NCBI GenBank assembly: GCA_003117195.1
Contig: BDSI01000019.1
Coordinates: forward strand, 248,001 to 312,000
Reading direction: 5' to 3'
DNA: 64,000 nt
Origin: Eudorina sp. 2006-703-Eu-15
Taxonomy: Eukaryota; Chlorophyta; Chlorophyceae; Chlamydomonadales; Volvocaceae
Positions 1 to 11,706 of the stretch are shown piece after piece (position 1 is the stretch's first letter; each line of letters begins with the position of its first letter). The position numbers were made by a program, and so were the translations under genes. Below the pieces are notes generated by a model that worked only from the letters and a program-made list of their open reading frames with translations, was not told the origin of the DNA and did no database searches.

Positions 1-229
1 TGCAGCACTGCAATGACGGCTGAATGCGGCGGCGATTGGGGCCGGGGGCCGAAGTTAGCAAGGGCGTGCAGCTAACGGGTTGGAAGAGGCCGGAGAGCGT
101 TTCATGGGCCCTTCGGGAAGTGCTACCAGCCGAGACGAAGGGTGCACAGGCGTGCTCCTTAAGGGAGGTTGTCGCTAATTGGGGATGGGGTGGTGTGAGT
201 GCTTGTTCGTTGTTGTGGTGCCCAGTTGG
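1..229. other. Left edge, no gene seen
   Basis: GC-rich sequence without a recognisable coding exon, RNA or repeat. The short open frames here have no family resemblance and overlap on both strands. Confidence 0.5.
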
Positions 230-407
230 GGTTCGTCGATGGGAGGCCGCCGAGGTGGTACGCCCCCGAAGTTCCATCCCAAGGCCAGGTGTATCACCGC
301 CGCCACTCCCAGGGCCTGGATGGCGCTGGGCGTGGCGGCGGTGACACACCTGACCTTGGCATGGGACTTCGGGGGCGTACCATCTCGGCGGCCTGGATGG
401 CGAACCG
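230..407 (+). repeat. Long inverted repeat / stem-loop
   Basis: Two 63-nt arms, 244-306 and 332-394, are reverse complements at 58 of 63 positions. If the plus strand is transcribed, two of the five differences are G-U wobbles and three are true mismatches. The loop is 25 nt (307-331). A further short match (ggttcg at 230-235 with cgaacc at 401-406) extends the stem past a small internal loop. Stem length, near-perfect pairing and isolation fit a small-RNA precursor hairpin of the kind known in Chlamydomonas. They would equally fit a short inverted-repeat element. No target or expression evidence is available from sequence alone. Confidence 0.85.
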
Positions 408-544
408 ATGTTGGCGAACCTCGGCACACTTGGTCGCGGAACCTAGCTACAGAGTAACTGAACTTCAAGCTACCGCATTGAAGCCACGTTGGTCATGGTT
501 TAATGGTGCTTAATTGTGGTAGCTTTGAAATTCAGTTAGGGTCG

Positions 545-930
545 TGACGGTTAATCTTCAGTTCCGATCCGCCGGCCTCTCCTATCTGACTGTTGTACGA
601 TGCCCTCGCGGGACGTGCCTCGTCGTCGCTGTCGCTCCCAACTTCCGGACCGAATCTCATCCTGCAGTTGTCGGGCACCAGCCCCACGAAGGCGATTCAG
701 CAACGTGAGGACGGACCAGCAGCCGCACATGACCTGCAGAAGCAGCCGCCGCCGCAGCAGCGTCACTGCCCCCGGTCCCTCAGCACCCTGATGGATCAAG
801 GAGCGCTGCATGCCGCCTCCGCCTCCTCTTCTTCCTGACCCTGCAGCCGCCTCATTGCGCTGCCATCTGCACAACCTGTGTCCTAAAGCCGATTGATCGC
901 CACCCCCCCCGGCCCATGTCCCTGGACAAA
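545..930. repeat. Contracted copy of the 23077-24085 sequence
   Basis: Four collinear blocks match the right flank of the satellite array. About 556-590 matches 23077-23105. About 590-690 matches 23320-23440 and shares a run around gttgtcgggcaccagcccca. About 697-870 matches 23865-24010 and includes gtgaggacgga and cagcagccgcacatgacctg. About 880-930 matches 24030-24085 and shares ccgattgatcgccacc. Intervening stretches of about 215 and 420 bp in the right copy are absent here. No reading frame is conserved across the blocks, so this is a duplicated fragment and not a gene. Confidence 0.75.
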
Positions 931-2568
931 CCCAGAAACAAACCCGGCACTGAGCGGCGTACTGTGGGATTGGGGTTGTGTCTCGTGTGGATGGTGGGCG
1001 AGCGGCGGCCCGCGTCCCTCCGCTTGTGGCCCAACCAGCCATGTGTCAAGTCAGATGGACCGGTGTGTGTGTGGGGAGGTGCAGGCAGGTGTGGGTGGGG
1101 TTGTGTGTGGTCTCACATATTCACACGGGGAAGGGGAGGGATCGCGCAAGCATAGGTAATGCTCCGAAACCAGTGGGGGGTGGCGATGTTCGTCTCTCGC
1201 GCGGGTGACAACTGTGGGCGCATGGCTCGTGTGGCTTCGAGGTCGGGGTAGCCTGCCCCTGTCTGCCCGAAGGAATAACTGGAGCGGTCTCGAGACGCGT
1301 CCGCAAGGTGGTGACGCTCGCGGTGTGCTCGGCATTGACAGGCATCATGGCGCGCTACGTTTCCAATAGTGTGACGCCTCGTGACGTTCGCGAATTTTGT
1401 GATTGCTCGTGCAATCAAGGTCAGCCAAGAAGCTGGGACCTCGACCTCTTGATATCTAGTAATCTCAGTGTACTAGCCGCATTAGTTCGCTCTTGAGTAG
1501 TCGTGGTAATGTGCCAGTAGAACGGTTCGAGCACTTCAGGTTTTGTGATTTTTGGCTGCGTTTGTTGTAAACCTCATGAAATTCGCCTCAATAGTATCAA
1601 GTGCACGCTTTACAACCCATCTACATCCACATACCATTATTTCTGACTGATCTGGGAGTACGAGTGCAACGGTCCGGTTTCACGCAATGGGCCCCGAGAC
1701 TTTGACGCGTAGGCAAGTATATCGCTCCATACACTGTCAACAATAAGTCGAGCCACAATTTCTCTTCAACATATACAACAGAGTGCAGAGCCGCACCTCA
1801 AAAGTCTGACAGCTTCACGCAGCTGATTGGGCATATGCTGAATTCCATGACCTAGCCGACCATAGCACATCAAACTGAGATACTACGAGGTTGGACGAGC
1901 TGGCTGGACTTCAGGAGTCCAAGTAGACTACGGTAGTGAACATGTGACAGCCGACGTCGCCCTCGCCCTTCCATCCCCAGCACCTTCAATCAACCCATTT
2001 CAAACGATATCAAGTCATATGGACGGCAACCCTGGAGCTGTAGCGGCTGGCTGTTTCGCGCAACGGCGCATGTCAAGTTGTTAGAATGGCAACGCCAAGC
2101 CAAGAGTCGCACGGTTGCATTACTTCTAACACGTTTGACAATTGGAGCAACTCAAGGTGAGTTTTAGGTTGAATCTTTCTCCGATGGTTCTCGAGAGGCA
2201 ACGGCTTCAGGGCCGAAAGCCCGACCGGCTGGCTGCGTTGCGTAATAAGGGCTTTGGTGTCGAGAGCCGTTCGTGGATGAATCCTATGCACTGCCCGTAC
2301 CCACTACCCCCATAACCTCACCGTCCACACAGGCACTTCCCTGGTGATCACACGTCGTCACATATCCTGTGGACGACGAAATCTTCACCCGACACGTCCT
2401 ACCACCTCCCAAGCCGAAGCCACCATCAACACTAGCTTCATTGGCGGCCGCTAGCCCACGTTTCGTGTAAACACGCCGGGTCAGGCCACCGTCTCCTGGA
2501 TGACGCGGACGACCCTGTTCAGCGACACGACATCATAAATGCCGCCAAGCTCAGCAGTCATCACAGCT
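931..2568. other. Gene-free stretch, nothing recognised
   Basis: From about 1400 to 2560 the base composition is more AT-rich than the flanks. There are no ORFs with family resemblance, no terminal repeats, and no clear splice-framed exons. It ends where the first partial satellite monomer begins (tcaggttaccctacagggca, about 2584). Confidence 0.5.
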
Positions 2569-3371
2569 CAGACTCCAGCCTCAGGTTACCCTACAGGGCA
2601 GCCTTGACTGCAGCGCAGCGCCGCCGCCATCGCAGGGCCGCCGCCAGCTCAGCGCCGCCGCCAGCTCAGCATAGCGCAGCCGCCACGGCACCGTCAGCTA
2701 CAGCACAGTGCAGCCGACAGCGCAGGGCAGCTTGGTTAACAACCATACCCGCACAATACCGTACACAAGGCATGTTTGTTGGTCCTTGTGCACATTCCAA
2801 CTACAACCGTTCCCTCCGCCCAGCGCAGGCGCGCGGAGCCTGTTTGCCCTGGTGGTGAAGGTCAAAAACTACGGAGGCTCCGAGGATTGAGACATATTGC
2901 GGACACTTGCAGGCGGATGCGCTTCGCTTACGGCTACGCGTTGGGGCTTTGGACAAGTGCGGGCGAATCTGAGCTTCCAGGTCAATAGGAAGGCGCCTTG
3001 ACGAGGCAAGGCCGGAAACCCGTGATGGGAGGATCCACGGGCGGGAAGACCCGCGCCGCGTCGTCGTAGCAGTCGCATGTACCCACCATGCTTCGGATCA
3101 TCAAGCAGAGATCCACGTCAAGATCCACGTCGTCAACACGCACGCAGGGTTTCGGCCCTAGTTTTGCGTGCCAGCCTCTGCGGGGCTTGTGTCCTGTCCA
3201 CCTCTCGATTCCGTCCCACATTCGGTTTTTGCTGATCTCTTTCCATTCGTACCCTCCGCGCAGGTCAGGTCCTGCCCTGTTGGGATGTTGGTCGGCGGCA
3301 CTCTCAGCGAATGAATACGACTCAGCCTCCAGCTCAGGTTACCTTCCAGGGCAGATGTACCTTCAGTGCAG

Positions 3372-4484
3372 CGCCGCCTCCAGCTCAGCGCCGCGGCCAA
3401 CACAGCGCCGCCGCCAGCTCAGCGCCGCCGCCATCACAGGGCCGCCGCCATCGCAGCGCCGCCGCCAGCCCAGAGCCGCCGCCAGCTCAGCGCCGCCGCC
3501 ATCACAGGGCCGCCGCCATCGCGGGCCGCCGCCAGCCCAGCGCCGCCGCCAGCTCAACGCCGCCGCCATCACAGGGCCGCCGCCAGCTCAGCGCCGCCGC
3601 CAGTTCAGCGCCGCCGCCAGCGCAACGCCGCCTCCAGCTCAGCGCCGCGGCCAGCTCAGCGCCGCCGCCAGCCCAGCGCCGCCGCCAGCTCAGCGCCGCC
3701 GCCAGCTCTGTGCCGCCGCCAGCTCAGCGCCGCCGCCAGCTCAGCGCCGCCGCCATCACAGCGACGCCGCCATCGCGGGCCGCCGCCAGCCCAGCGCCGC
3801 CGCCAGCTCAACGCCGCCGCCATCACAGGGCCGCCGCCAGCTCAGTTCCGCCGCCAGTTTAGCGCCGCCGCCATCACAGCGCCGCCGCCATCACAGGGCC
3901 GCCGCCATCGCAGGGCCGCCGCCAGCTCAGCGCCGCCGCCAGTTCAGCGCCGCCGCCAGCGCAACGCCGCCGCCAGCTCTGTGCCGCCGCCAGCTCAGCG
4001 CCGCCGCCAGCTCAGCGCCGCCGCCATCACAGCGACGCCGCCATCGCGGGCCGCCACCATCACAGCGACGCCGCCAGCTCAGCGCCGCCGCCATCACAGG
4101 GCCGCCGCCAGCTCAGTTCCGCCGCCAGTTCAGCGCCGCCGCCATCACAGCGCCGCCGCCATCACAGGGCCGCCGCCATCGCAGGGCCGCCGCCAGCTCA
4201 GCGCAGCCGCCAGCTCAGCGTAGCGCAGCCGCCATCACAGCGCCGCCCCCAGCCCAGCGCCGCCGCCAGCTCAACGCCGCAGCCAGCCCAGCGCCGCCGC
4301 CAGCCCAACGCCGCCGCCAGCTCAGCGCCGCCGCCAGCTCAGTGCCGCCGCCATCACAGCCATGCCGCCAGCCCAGCGCCGCCGCCAGCTCAACGCCGCC
4401 GCCAGCCCAGCGCCGCCGCCAGCTCAGTGCCGCCGCCATCACAGCGACGCCGCCAGCTCAGCGCCGCCGCCAGCTCAGCATAGC
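3372..4484. repeat. 17-bp GC-rich minisatellite (first of 16 blocks)
   Basis: The unit is gccgccgccagctcagc. Common variants change the agctcagc half to atcacagc, agcccagc, agcacagc or atcgcagc. Further blocks of the same unit lie at about 5212-5751, 6478-6823, 7548-7925, 8652-9029, 9756-10133, 10866-11784, 12519-13058, 13785-14127, 14850-15196, 15922-16296, 17030-17402, 18130-18710, 19437-20017, 20744-21306 and 22034-22150. Because 17 is not a multiple of 3, three units (51 nt) translate to one 17-residue repeat in every frame. No unit variant regularly creates a stop, which explains the long overlapping proline/arginine/alanine-rich ORFs on the plus strand and the tryptophan/arginine-rich ones on the minus strand. 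Confidence 0.95.
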
Positions 4485-7018
4485 GCAGCCGCCACGGCAC
4501 CGTCACCTACAGCACAGTGCAGCCGACAGCGCAGGGCAGCTTGGTTAACAACCATACCCGCACAATACCGTACACAAGGCATGTTTGTTGGTCCTTGTGC
4601 ACATTCCAACTCCAACCATTCCCTTCGCCTCACGCAGGCGCGCGGACCGCGGTGCCGGTTTGCCCTAGTGGTGAAGGTCAAGAACTGCGGAGGCTCCGGG
4701 GATTGAGACATATTGCGGACACTTGCAGGCGGATGCGCTTCGCTTACGGCTACGCGTTGGGGCTTTGGACAAGTGCGGGCGAATCTGAGCTTCCAGGTAC
4801 GGGTCGGGCCGGGACGTGTCAATCGGAAGGCGCCTTGACGAGGCAAGGCCGGAAACCCGTGATGGGAGGTTCGACGGGCGGGAAGACCCGCGCCGCGTCG
4901 TCGTCGCAGTCGCATGTACCCACCATGATTTGGATCATCAAGCAGAGATCCACGTCAAGATCCACGTCGTCAACACGCACGCAGGGTTTCGGCCCTAGTT
5001 TTGCGTGCCAGCCTCTGCAGGGCTTGTGTCCTGTCCACCTCTCGATTCCGTCCCACATTTGATTTTTGCTGATCTCTTTCCATTCGTACCCTCCGCGCAG
5101 GTCAGGTCCTGCCCTGTTGGGATGTTGGTCGGCGGCACTCTCAGCGAATGAATACAACTCAGCCTCCAGCTCAGGTTACCCTCCAGGACAGGTGTACCGT
5201 CAGCGCAACGCCGCCTCCAGCTCAGAGCCGCCGCCAACACAGCGACGCCGCCAGCTCAACGCCGCCGCCATCACAGCGCCGCCGCCATCGCAGCGCCGCC
5301 GCCTGCCCAACGCCGCCGCCAGCTCAACGACGCCGCCATCACAGCGCCGCCGCCAGTACAGCGCCACCGCCAGCTCAGCGCCGCCGCCATCACAGCGCCG
5401 CCGCCAGCTCAGGGCCGCCGCCAGCACAGCGCCGCAGCCAGCGTAGCGCAGCCGCCATCTCAACGCCGCAGCCAGCCCAGCGCCGCCGCCAGCTCAACGC
5501 CGCCGCCAGCTCAACGCCGCCGCCAGCTCAGTGCCGCCGCAATAACAGCCACGCCGCCAGCCCAGCGCCGCCGCCAGCTCAACGCCGCCGCCAGCTCAAC
5601 GCCGCCGCCAGCTCAGGGCCGCCGCCATCACAGCGACGCCGCCAGCTCAGCGCCGCCGCCATCACAGCGCCGCCGCCAGCCCAGCGCCGCCGCCATCACA
5701 GCGCCGCCGCCATCACAGCGCGGCCGCCAGCTCAGCGCCGCCTCCAGCTCAGCATAGCGCAGCCGCCACGGCACCGTCACCTACAGCACAGTGCAGCCGA
5801 CAGCGCAGGGCAGCTTGGTTAACAACCATACCCGCACAATACCGTACACAAGGCATGTTTGTTGGTCCTTGTGCACATTCCAACTCCAACCATTCCCTTC
5901 GCCTCACGCAGGCGCGCGGACCGCGGAGCCTGTTTGCCCTGGTGGTGAAGGTCAAGAACTGCGGAGGCTCCGGGGATTGAGACCTATTGCGGACACTTGC
6001 AGGCGGATGCGCTTCGCTTACGGCTACGCGTTGGGGCTTTGGACAAGTGCGGGCGAATCTGAGCTTCCAGGTACGGGTCGGGCCGGGACGTGTCAATCGG
6101 AAGGCGCCTTGACGAGGCAAGGCCGGAAACACGTGATGGGAGGATCCACGGGCGGGAAGACCCGCGCCGCGTCGTCGTAGCAGTCGCATGTACCCACCAT
6201 GCTTCGGATCATCAAGCAGAGATCCACGTCAAGATCCACGTCGTCAACACGCACGCAGGGTTTCGGCCCTAGTTTTGCGTGTCAGCCTCTGCGGGGCTTG
6301 TGTCCTGTCCACCTCTCGATCCCGTCCCACATTCGGTTTTTGCTGATCACTTTCCATTCGTACCCTCCGCGCAGGTCAGGTCCTGCCCTGTTGGGATGTT
6401 GGTCGGCGGCACTCTCAGCGAATGAATACGACTCAGCCTCCAGCTCGGGTTACCCTCCAGGGCAGATGTACCTTCAGCGCAGCGTCGCCTCCAGCTCAGC
6501 GCCGCGGCCAACACAGCGCCGCCGCCAGCTCAGCGCCGCCGCCAGCCCAGCGCCGCCGCCAGCCATGCGCCGCCGCCATCACAGCGACGCCGCCAGCTCA
6601 ACGCCGCCGCCATCACAGCGCCGCCGCCATCTCAGCGCCGCCGCCAGCCGCAGCGCCGCCGCCAGCTCAGCGCCGCCGCCAGCTCAGTGCCGCCGCCATC
6701 ACAGCGACGCCACCAGCTCAGCGCCGCCGCCATCACAGCGCCGCCGCCAGCCCAGGGCCGCCGCCAGCTCAACGCCGCCGCCATCACAGCGCTAACGCCA
6801 GCTCAGCGCCGCCGCCAGCTCAGCATAGCGCAGCCGCCACGGCACCGTCACCTACAGCACAGTGCAGCCGACAGCGCAGGGCAGCTTGGTTAACAACCAT
6901 ACCCGCACAATACCGTACACAAGGCATGTTTGTTGGTCTTGTGCACGCTCCAACTCCCTCCATTCCCTCCGCCTCACGCAGGCGCGCGGACCGCGGAGCC
7001 TGTTTGCCCTGGTGGTGA
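4400..7018. repeat. Higher-order duplicated block, copy 1
   Basis: This stretch recurs at a constant offset of 7307 bp (11707-14325). The monomer periods 1274 and 1071 occur in the same order, and the minisatellite-derived translations I compared between the copies are identical. The preceding long monomers (periods 1809 and 1650) are also related, at slightly different offsets because of internal indels. This indicates duplication of a multi-monomer block and not only single-monomer expansion. Confidence 0.85.
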
Positions 7019-10000
7019 AGGTCAAGAACTGCGGAGGCTCCGGGGATTGAGACCTATTGCGGACACTTGCAGGCGGATGCGCTTCGCGTCCGGCTACGCG
7101 TTGGGGCTTTGGACAAGTGCGGGCGAATCTGAGCTTCCAGGTACGGGTCGGGCCGGGACGTGTCAATCGGAAGGCGCCTTGACGAGGCAAGGCCGGAAAC
7201 CCGTGATGGGAGGTTCGACGGGCGGGAAGACCCGCGCCGCGTCGTCGTAGCAGTCGCATGTACCCACCATGATTCGGATCATCAAGCAGAGATCCACGTC
7301 AAGATCCACGTCGTCAACACGCACGCAGGGTTTCGGCCCTAGTTTTGCGTGTCAGCCTCTGCGGGGCTTGTGTCCTGTCCACTCTCGATCCCGTCCCACA
7401 TTCGGTTTTTGCTGATCGGTTTTTCCATTCGTACCCTCCGCGCTGGTCAGGTCCTGCCCTGTTGGGATGTTGGTCGGCGGCACTCTCAGCGAATGAATAC
7501 GACTCAGCCTCCAGCTCGGGTTACCCTCCAGGGCAGATGTACCTTCAGCGCAGCGCCGCCGCCAGCCCAGCGCCGCCGCCGTCGCAGAGCCGCCGCCAGC
7601 ACAGCGCCGCCCCCAGCACAGCGACGCCCCCAGCACAGCGCCGCCGCCATCACAGCGCTGCCGCTATCACAGCGACGCCGCCAGCCCAGCGCCGCCCCCA
7701 GCCCAGCGCCGCCGTCATCGCAGCGCCGCCGTCATCGCAGCGCCGCCGTCATCGCAGCGCCGCCGTCATCGCAGCGCCGCCGCCATCACAGCGCCGCCGC
7801 CAGCCCAGCGCTACCGCCAGCTCATCGACGCCGCCAGCCCAGCGACGCCGCCAGCCCAGCGCCGCCGCCAGCTCAACGCCGCCGCTATCACACCGCCGCC
7901 GCCAGCACAGCGCCGCCGCCAGCTCAGCATAGCGCAGCCGCCACGGCACCGTCACCTACAGCACAGTGCAGCCGACAGCGCAGGGCAGCTTGGTTAACAA
8001 CCATACCCGCACAATACCGTACACAAGGCATGTTTGTTGGTCTTGTACACATTCCAACTCCAACCATTCCCTCCGCCTCACGCAGGCGCGCGGACCGCGG
8101 AGCCTGTTTGCCCTGGTGGTCAAGGTCAAGAACTGCGGAGGCTCCGGGGATTGAGACCTATTGCGGACACTTGCAGGCGGATGCGCTTCGCTTACGGCTA
8201 CGCGTTGGGGCTTTGGACAAGTGCGGGCGAATCTGAGCTTCCAGGTACGGGTCGGGCCGGGACGTGTCAATCGGAAGGCGCCTTGACGAGGCAAGGCCGG
8301 AAACCCGTGATGGGAGGTTCGACGGGCGGGAAGACCCGCGCCGCGTCGTCGTAGCAGTCGCATGTACCCACCATGATTCGGATCATCAAGCAGAGATCCA
8401 CGTCAAGATCCACGTCGTCAACACGCACGCAGGGTTTCGGCCCTAGTTTTGCGTGTCAGCCTCTGCGGGGCTTGTGTCCTGTCCACTCTCGATCCCGTCC
8501 CACATTCGGTTTTTGCTGATCGGTTTTTCCATTCGTACCCTCCGCGCTGGTCAGGTCCTGCCCTGTTGGGATGTTGGTCGGCGGCACTCTCAGCGAATGA
8601 ATACGACTCAGCCTCCAGCTCGGGTTACCCTCCAGGGCAGATGTACCTTCAGCGCAGCGCCGCCGCCAGCCCAGCGCCGCCGCCGTCGCAGAGCCGCCGC
8701 CAGCACAGCGCCGCCCCCAGCACAGCGACGCCCCCAGCACAGCGCCGCCGCCATCACAGCGCTGCCGCTATCACAGCGACGCCGCCAGCCCAGCGCCGCC
8801 CCCAGCCCAGCGCCGCCGTCATCGCAGCGCCGCCGTCATCGCAGCGCCGCCGTCATCGCAGCGCCGCCGTCATCGCAGCGCCGCCGCCATCACAGCGCCG
8901 CCGCCAGCCCAGCGCTACCGCCAGCTCATCGACGCCGCCAGCCCAGCGACGCCGCCAGCCCAGCGCCGCCGCCAGCTCAACGCCGCCGCTATCACACCGC
9001 CGCCGCCAGCACAGCGCCGCCGCCAGCTCAGCATAGCGCAGCCGCCACGGCACCGTCACCTACAGCACAGTGCAGCCGACAGCGCAGGGCAGCTTGGTTA
9101 ACAACCATACCCGCACAATACCGTACACAAGGCATGTTTGTTGGTCTTGTACACATTCCAACTCCAACCATTCCCTCCGCCTCACGCAGGCGCGCGGACC
9201 GCGGAGCCTGTTTGCCCTGGTGGTCAAGGTCAAGAACTGCGGAGGCTCCGGGGATTGAGACCTATTGCGGACACTTGCAGGCGGATGCGCTTCGCTTACG
9301 GCTACGCGTTGGGGCTTTGGACAAGTGCGGGCGAATCTGAGCTTCCAGGTACGGGTCGGGCCGGGACGTGTCAATCGGAAGGCGCCTTGACGAGGCAAGG
9401 CCGGAAACCCGTGATGGGAGGTTCGACGGGCGGGAAGACCCGCGCCGCGTCGTCGTAGCAGTCGCATGTACCCACCATGATTCGGATCATCAAGCAGAGA
9501 TCCACGTCAAGATCCACGTCGTCAACACGCACGCAGGGTTTCGGCCCTAGTTTTGCGTGTCAGCCTCTGCGGGGCTTGTGTCCTGTCCACTCTCGATCCC
9601 GTCCCACATTCGGTTTTTGCTGATCGGTTTTTCCATTCGTACCCTCCGCGCTGGTCAGGTCCTGCCCTGTTGGGATGTTGGTCGGCGGCACTCTCAGCGA
9701 ATGAATACGACTCAGCCTCCAGCTCGGGTTACCCTCCAGGGCAGATGTACCTTCAGCGCAGCGCCGCCGCCAGCCCAGCGCCGCCGCCGTCGCAGAGCCG
9801 CCGCCAGCACAGCGCCGCCCCCAGCACAGCGACGCCCCCAGCACAGCGCCGCCGCCATCACAGCGCTGCTGCTATCACAGCGACGCCGCCAGCCCAGCGC
9901 CGCCCCCAGCCCAGCGCCGCCGTCATCGCAGCGCCGCCGTCATCGCAGCGCCGCCGTCATCGCAGCGCCGCCGTCATCGCAGCGCCGCCGCCATCACAGC

Positions 10001-10330
10001 GCCGCCGCCAGCCCAGCGCTACCGCCAGCTCATCGACGCCGCCAGCCCAGCGACGCCGCCAGCCCAGCGCCGCCGCCAGCTCAACGCCGCCGCTATCACA
10101 CCGCCGCCGCCAGCACAGCGCCGCCGCCAGCTCAGCATAGCGCAGCCGCCACGGCACCGTCAGCTACAGCACAGTGCAGCCGACAGCGCAGGGCAGCTTG
10201 GTTAACAACCATACCCGCACAATACCGTACACAAGGCATGTTTGTTGGTCTTGTACACATTCCAACTCCAACCATTCCCTCCGCCTCACGCAGGCGCGCG
10301 GACCGCGGAGCCTGTTTGCCCTGGTGGTCA
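7018..10330. repeat. Three near-identical 1104-bp monomers
   Basis: Three consecutive monomers repeat at exactly 1104 bp (anchors 6885, 7989, 9093 and 10197). Their variable minisatellite blocks translate almost identically in the frames I compared. I saw only scattered single-base changes, such as gctgccgct to gctgctgct near 9868 and caccgtcacc to caccgtcagc near 10158. This is the most recently homogenised part of the array. Confidence 0.9.
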
Positions 10331-11706
10331 AGGTCAAGAACTGCGGAGGCTCCGGGGATTGAGACCTATTGCGGACACTTGCAGGCGGATGCGCTTCGCG
10401 TCCGGCTACGCGTTGGGGCTTTGGACAAGTGCGGGCAAATCTGAGCTTCCAGGTACGGGTCGGGCCGGGACGTGTCAATCGGAAGGCGCCTTGACGAGGC
10501 AAGGCCGGAAACCCGTGATGGGAGGTTCGACGGGCGGGAAGACCCGCGCCGCGTCGTCGTCGCAGTCGCATGTACCCACCATGATTTGGATCATCAAGCA
10601 GAGATCCACGTCAAGATCCACGTCGTCAACACGCACGCAGGGTTTCGGCCCTAGTTTTGCGTGCCAGCCTCTGCGGGGCTTGTGTCCTGTCCACCTCTCG
10701 ATTCCGTCCCACATTTGATTTTTGCTGATCTCTTTCCATTCGTACCCTCCGCGCAGGTCAGGTCCTGCCCTGTTGGGATGTTGGTCGGCGGCACTCTCAG
10801 CGAATGAATACGACTCAGCCTCCAGCTCGGGTTACCCTCCAGGGCAGATGTACCTTCAGTGCAGCGCCGCCTCCAGCTCAGCGCCGCGGCAAACACAGCG
10901 CCGCCGCCAGCTCAGCGCCGCCGCCATCACAGGGCCGCCGCCATCGCAGCGCCGCCGCCAGCCCAGAGCCGTCGCCAGCTCAGCGCCGCCGCCATCACAG
11001 GGCCGCCGCCATCGCGGGCCGCCGCCAGCCCAGCGCCGCCGCCAGCTCAACGCCGCCGCCATCACAGGGCCGCCGCCAGCTCAGCGCCGCCGCCAGTTCA
11101 GCGCCGCCGCCAGCGCAACGCCGCCTCCAGCTCAGCGCCGCGGCCAGCACAGCGCCGCCGCCAGCCCAGCGCCGCCGCCAGCGCAACGCCGCCGCCAGCT
11201 CTGTGCCGCCGCCAGCTCAGCGCCGCCGCCAGCTCAGCGCCGCCGCCATCACAGCGACGCCGCCATCGCGGGCCGCCACCATCACAGCGACGCCGCCAGC
11301 TCAGCGCCGCCGCCATCACAGGGCCGCCGCCAGCTCAGTTCCGCCGCCAGTTCAGCGCCGCCGCCATCACAGCGCCGCCGCCATCACAGGGCCGCCGCCA
11401 TCGCAGGGCCGCCGCCAGCTCAGCGCAGCCGCCAGCTCAGCGTAGCGCAGCCGCCATCACAGCGCCGCCCCCAGCCCAGCGCCGCCGCCAGCTCAACGCC
11501 GCAGCCAGCCCAGCGCCGCCGCCAGCCCAACGCCGCCGCCAGCTCAGCGCCGCCGCCAGCTCAGTGCCGCCGCCATCACAGCCATGCCGCCAGCCCAGCG
11601 CCGCCGCCAGCTCAACGCCGCCGCCAGCCCAGCGCCGCCGCCAGCTCAGTGCCGCCGCCATCACAGCGACGCCGCCAGCTCAGCGCCGCCGCCAGCTCAG
11701 CGCCGC

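Noticed and set aside
3088..4548. Long Pro/Arg/Ala-rich ORFs (and minus-strand Trp/Arg-rich ORFs) throughout 2.6-22 kb
   Set aside because: They follow from a stop-free 17-bp repeat read in any frame. Several frames are open at once on both strands, lengths track repeat number, and there are no consistent start or splice features.
4475..4915. A minus-strand ORF of 135-146 codons repeated in each monomer
   Set aside because: Same reasoning: it is conserved only because the monomer is, it varies in length at its 3' end with small indels, and it has no family resemblance.
4816..4998. A 60-codon ORF (starts MSIGRRLDEARPE) present in nearly every monomer
   Set aside because: It lies in the homogenised conserved segment, so conservation is expected without selection. 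Changes between monomers are often amino-acid changing (FDG to IHG, HHD to HHA), and opposite-strand frames are equally conserved.
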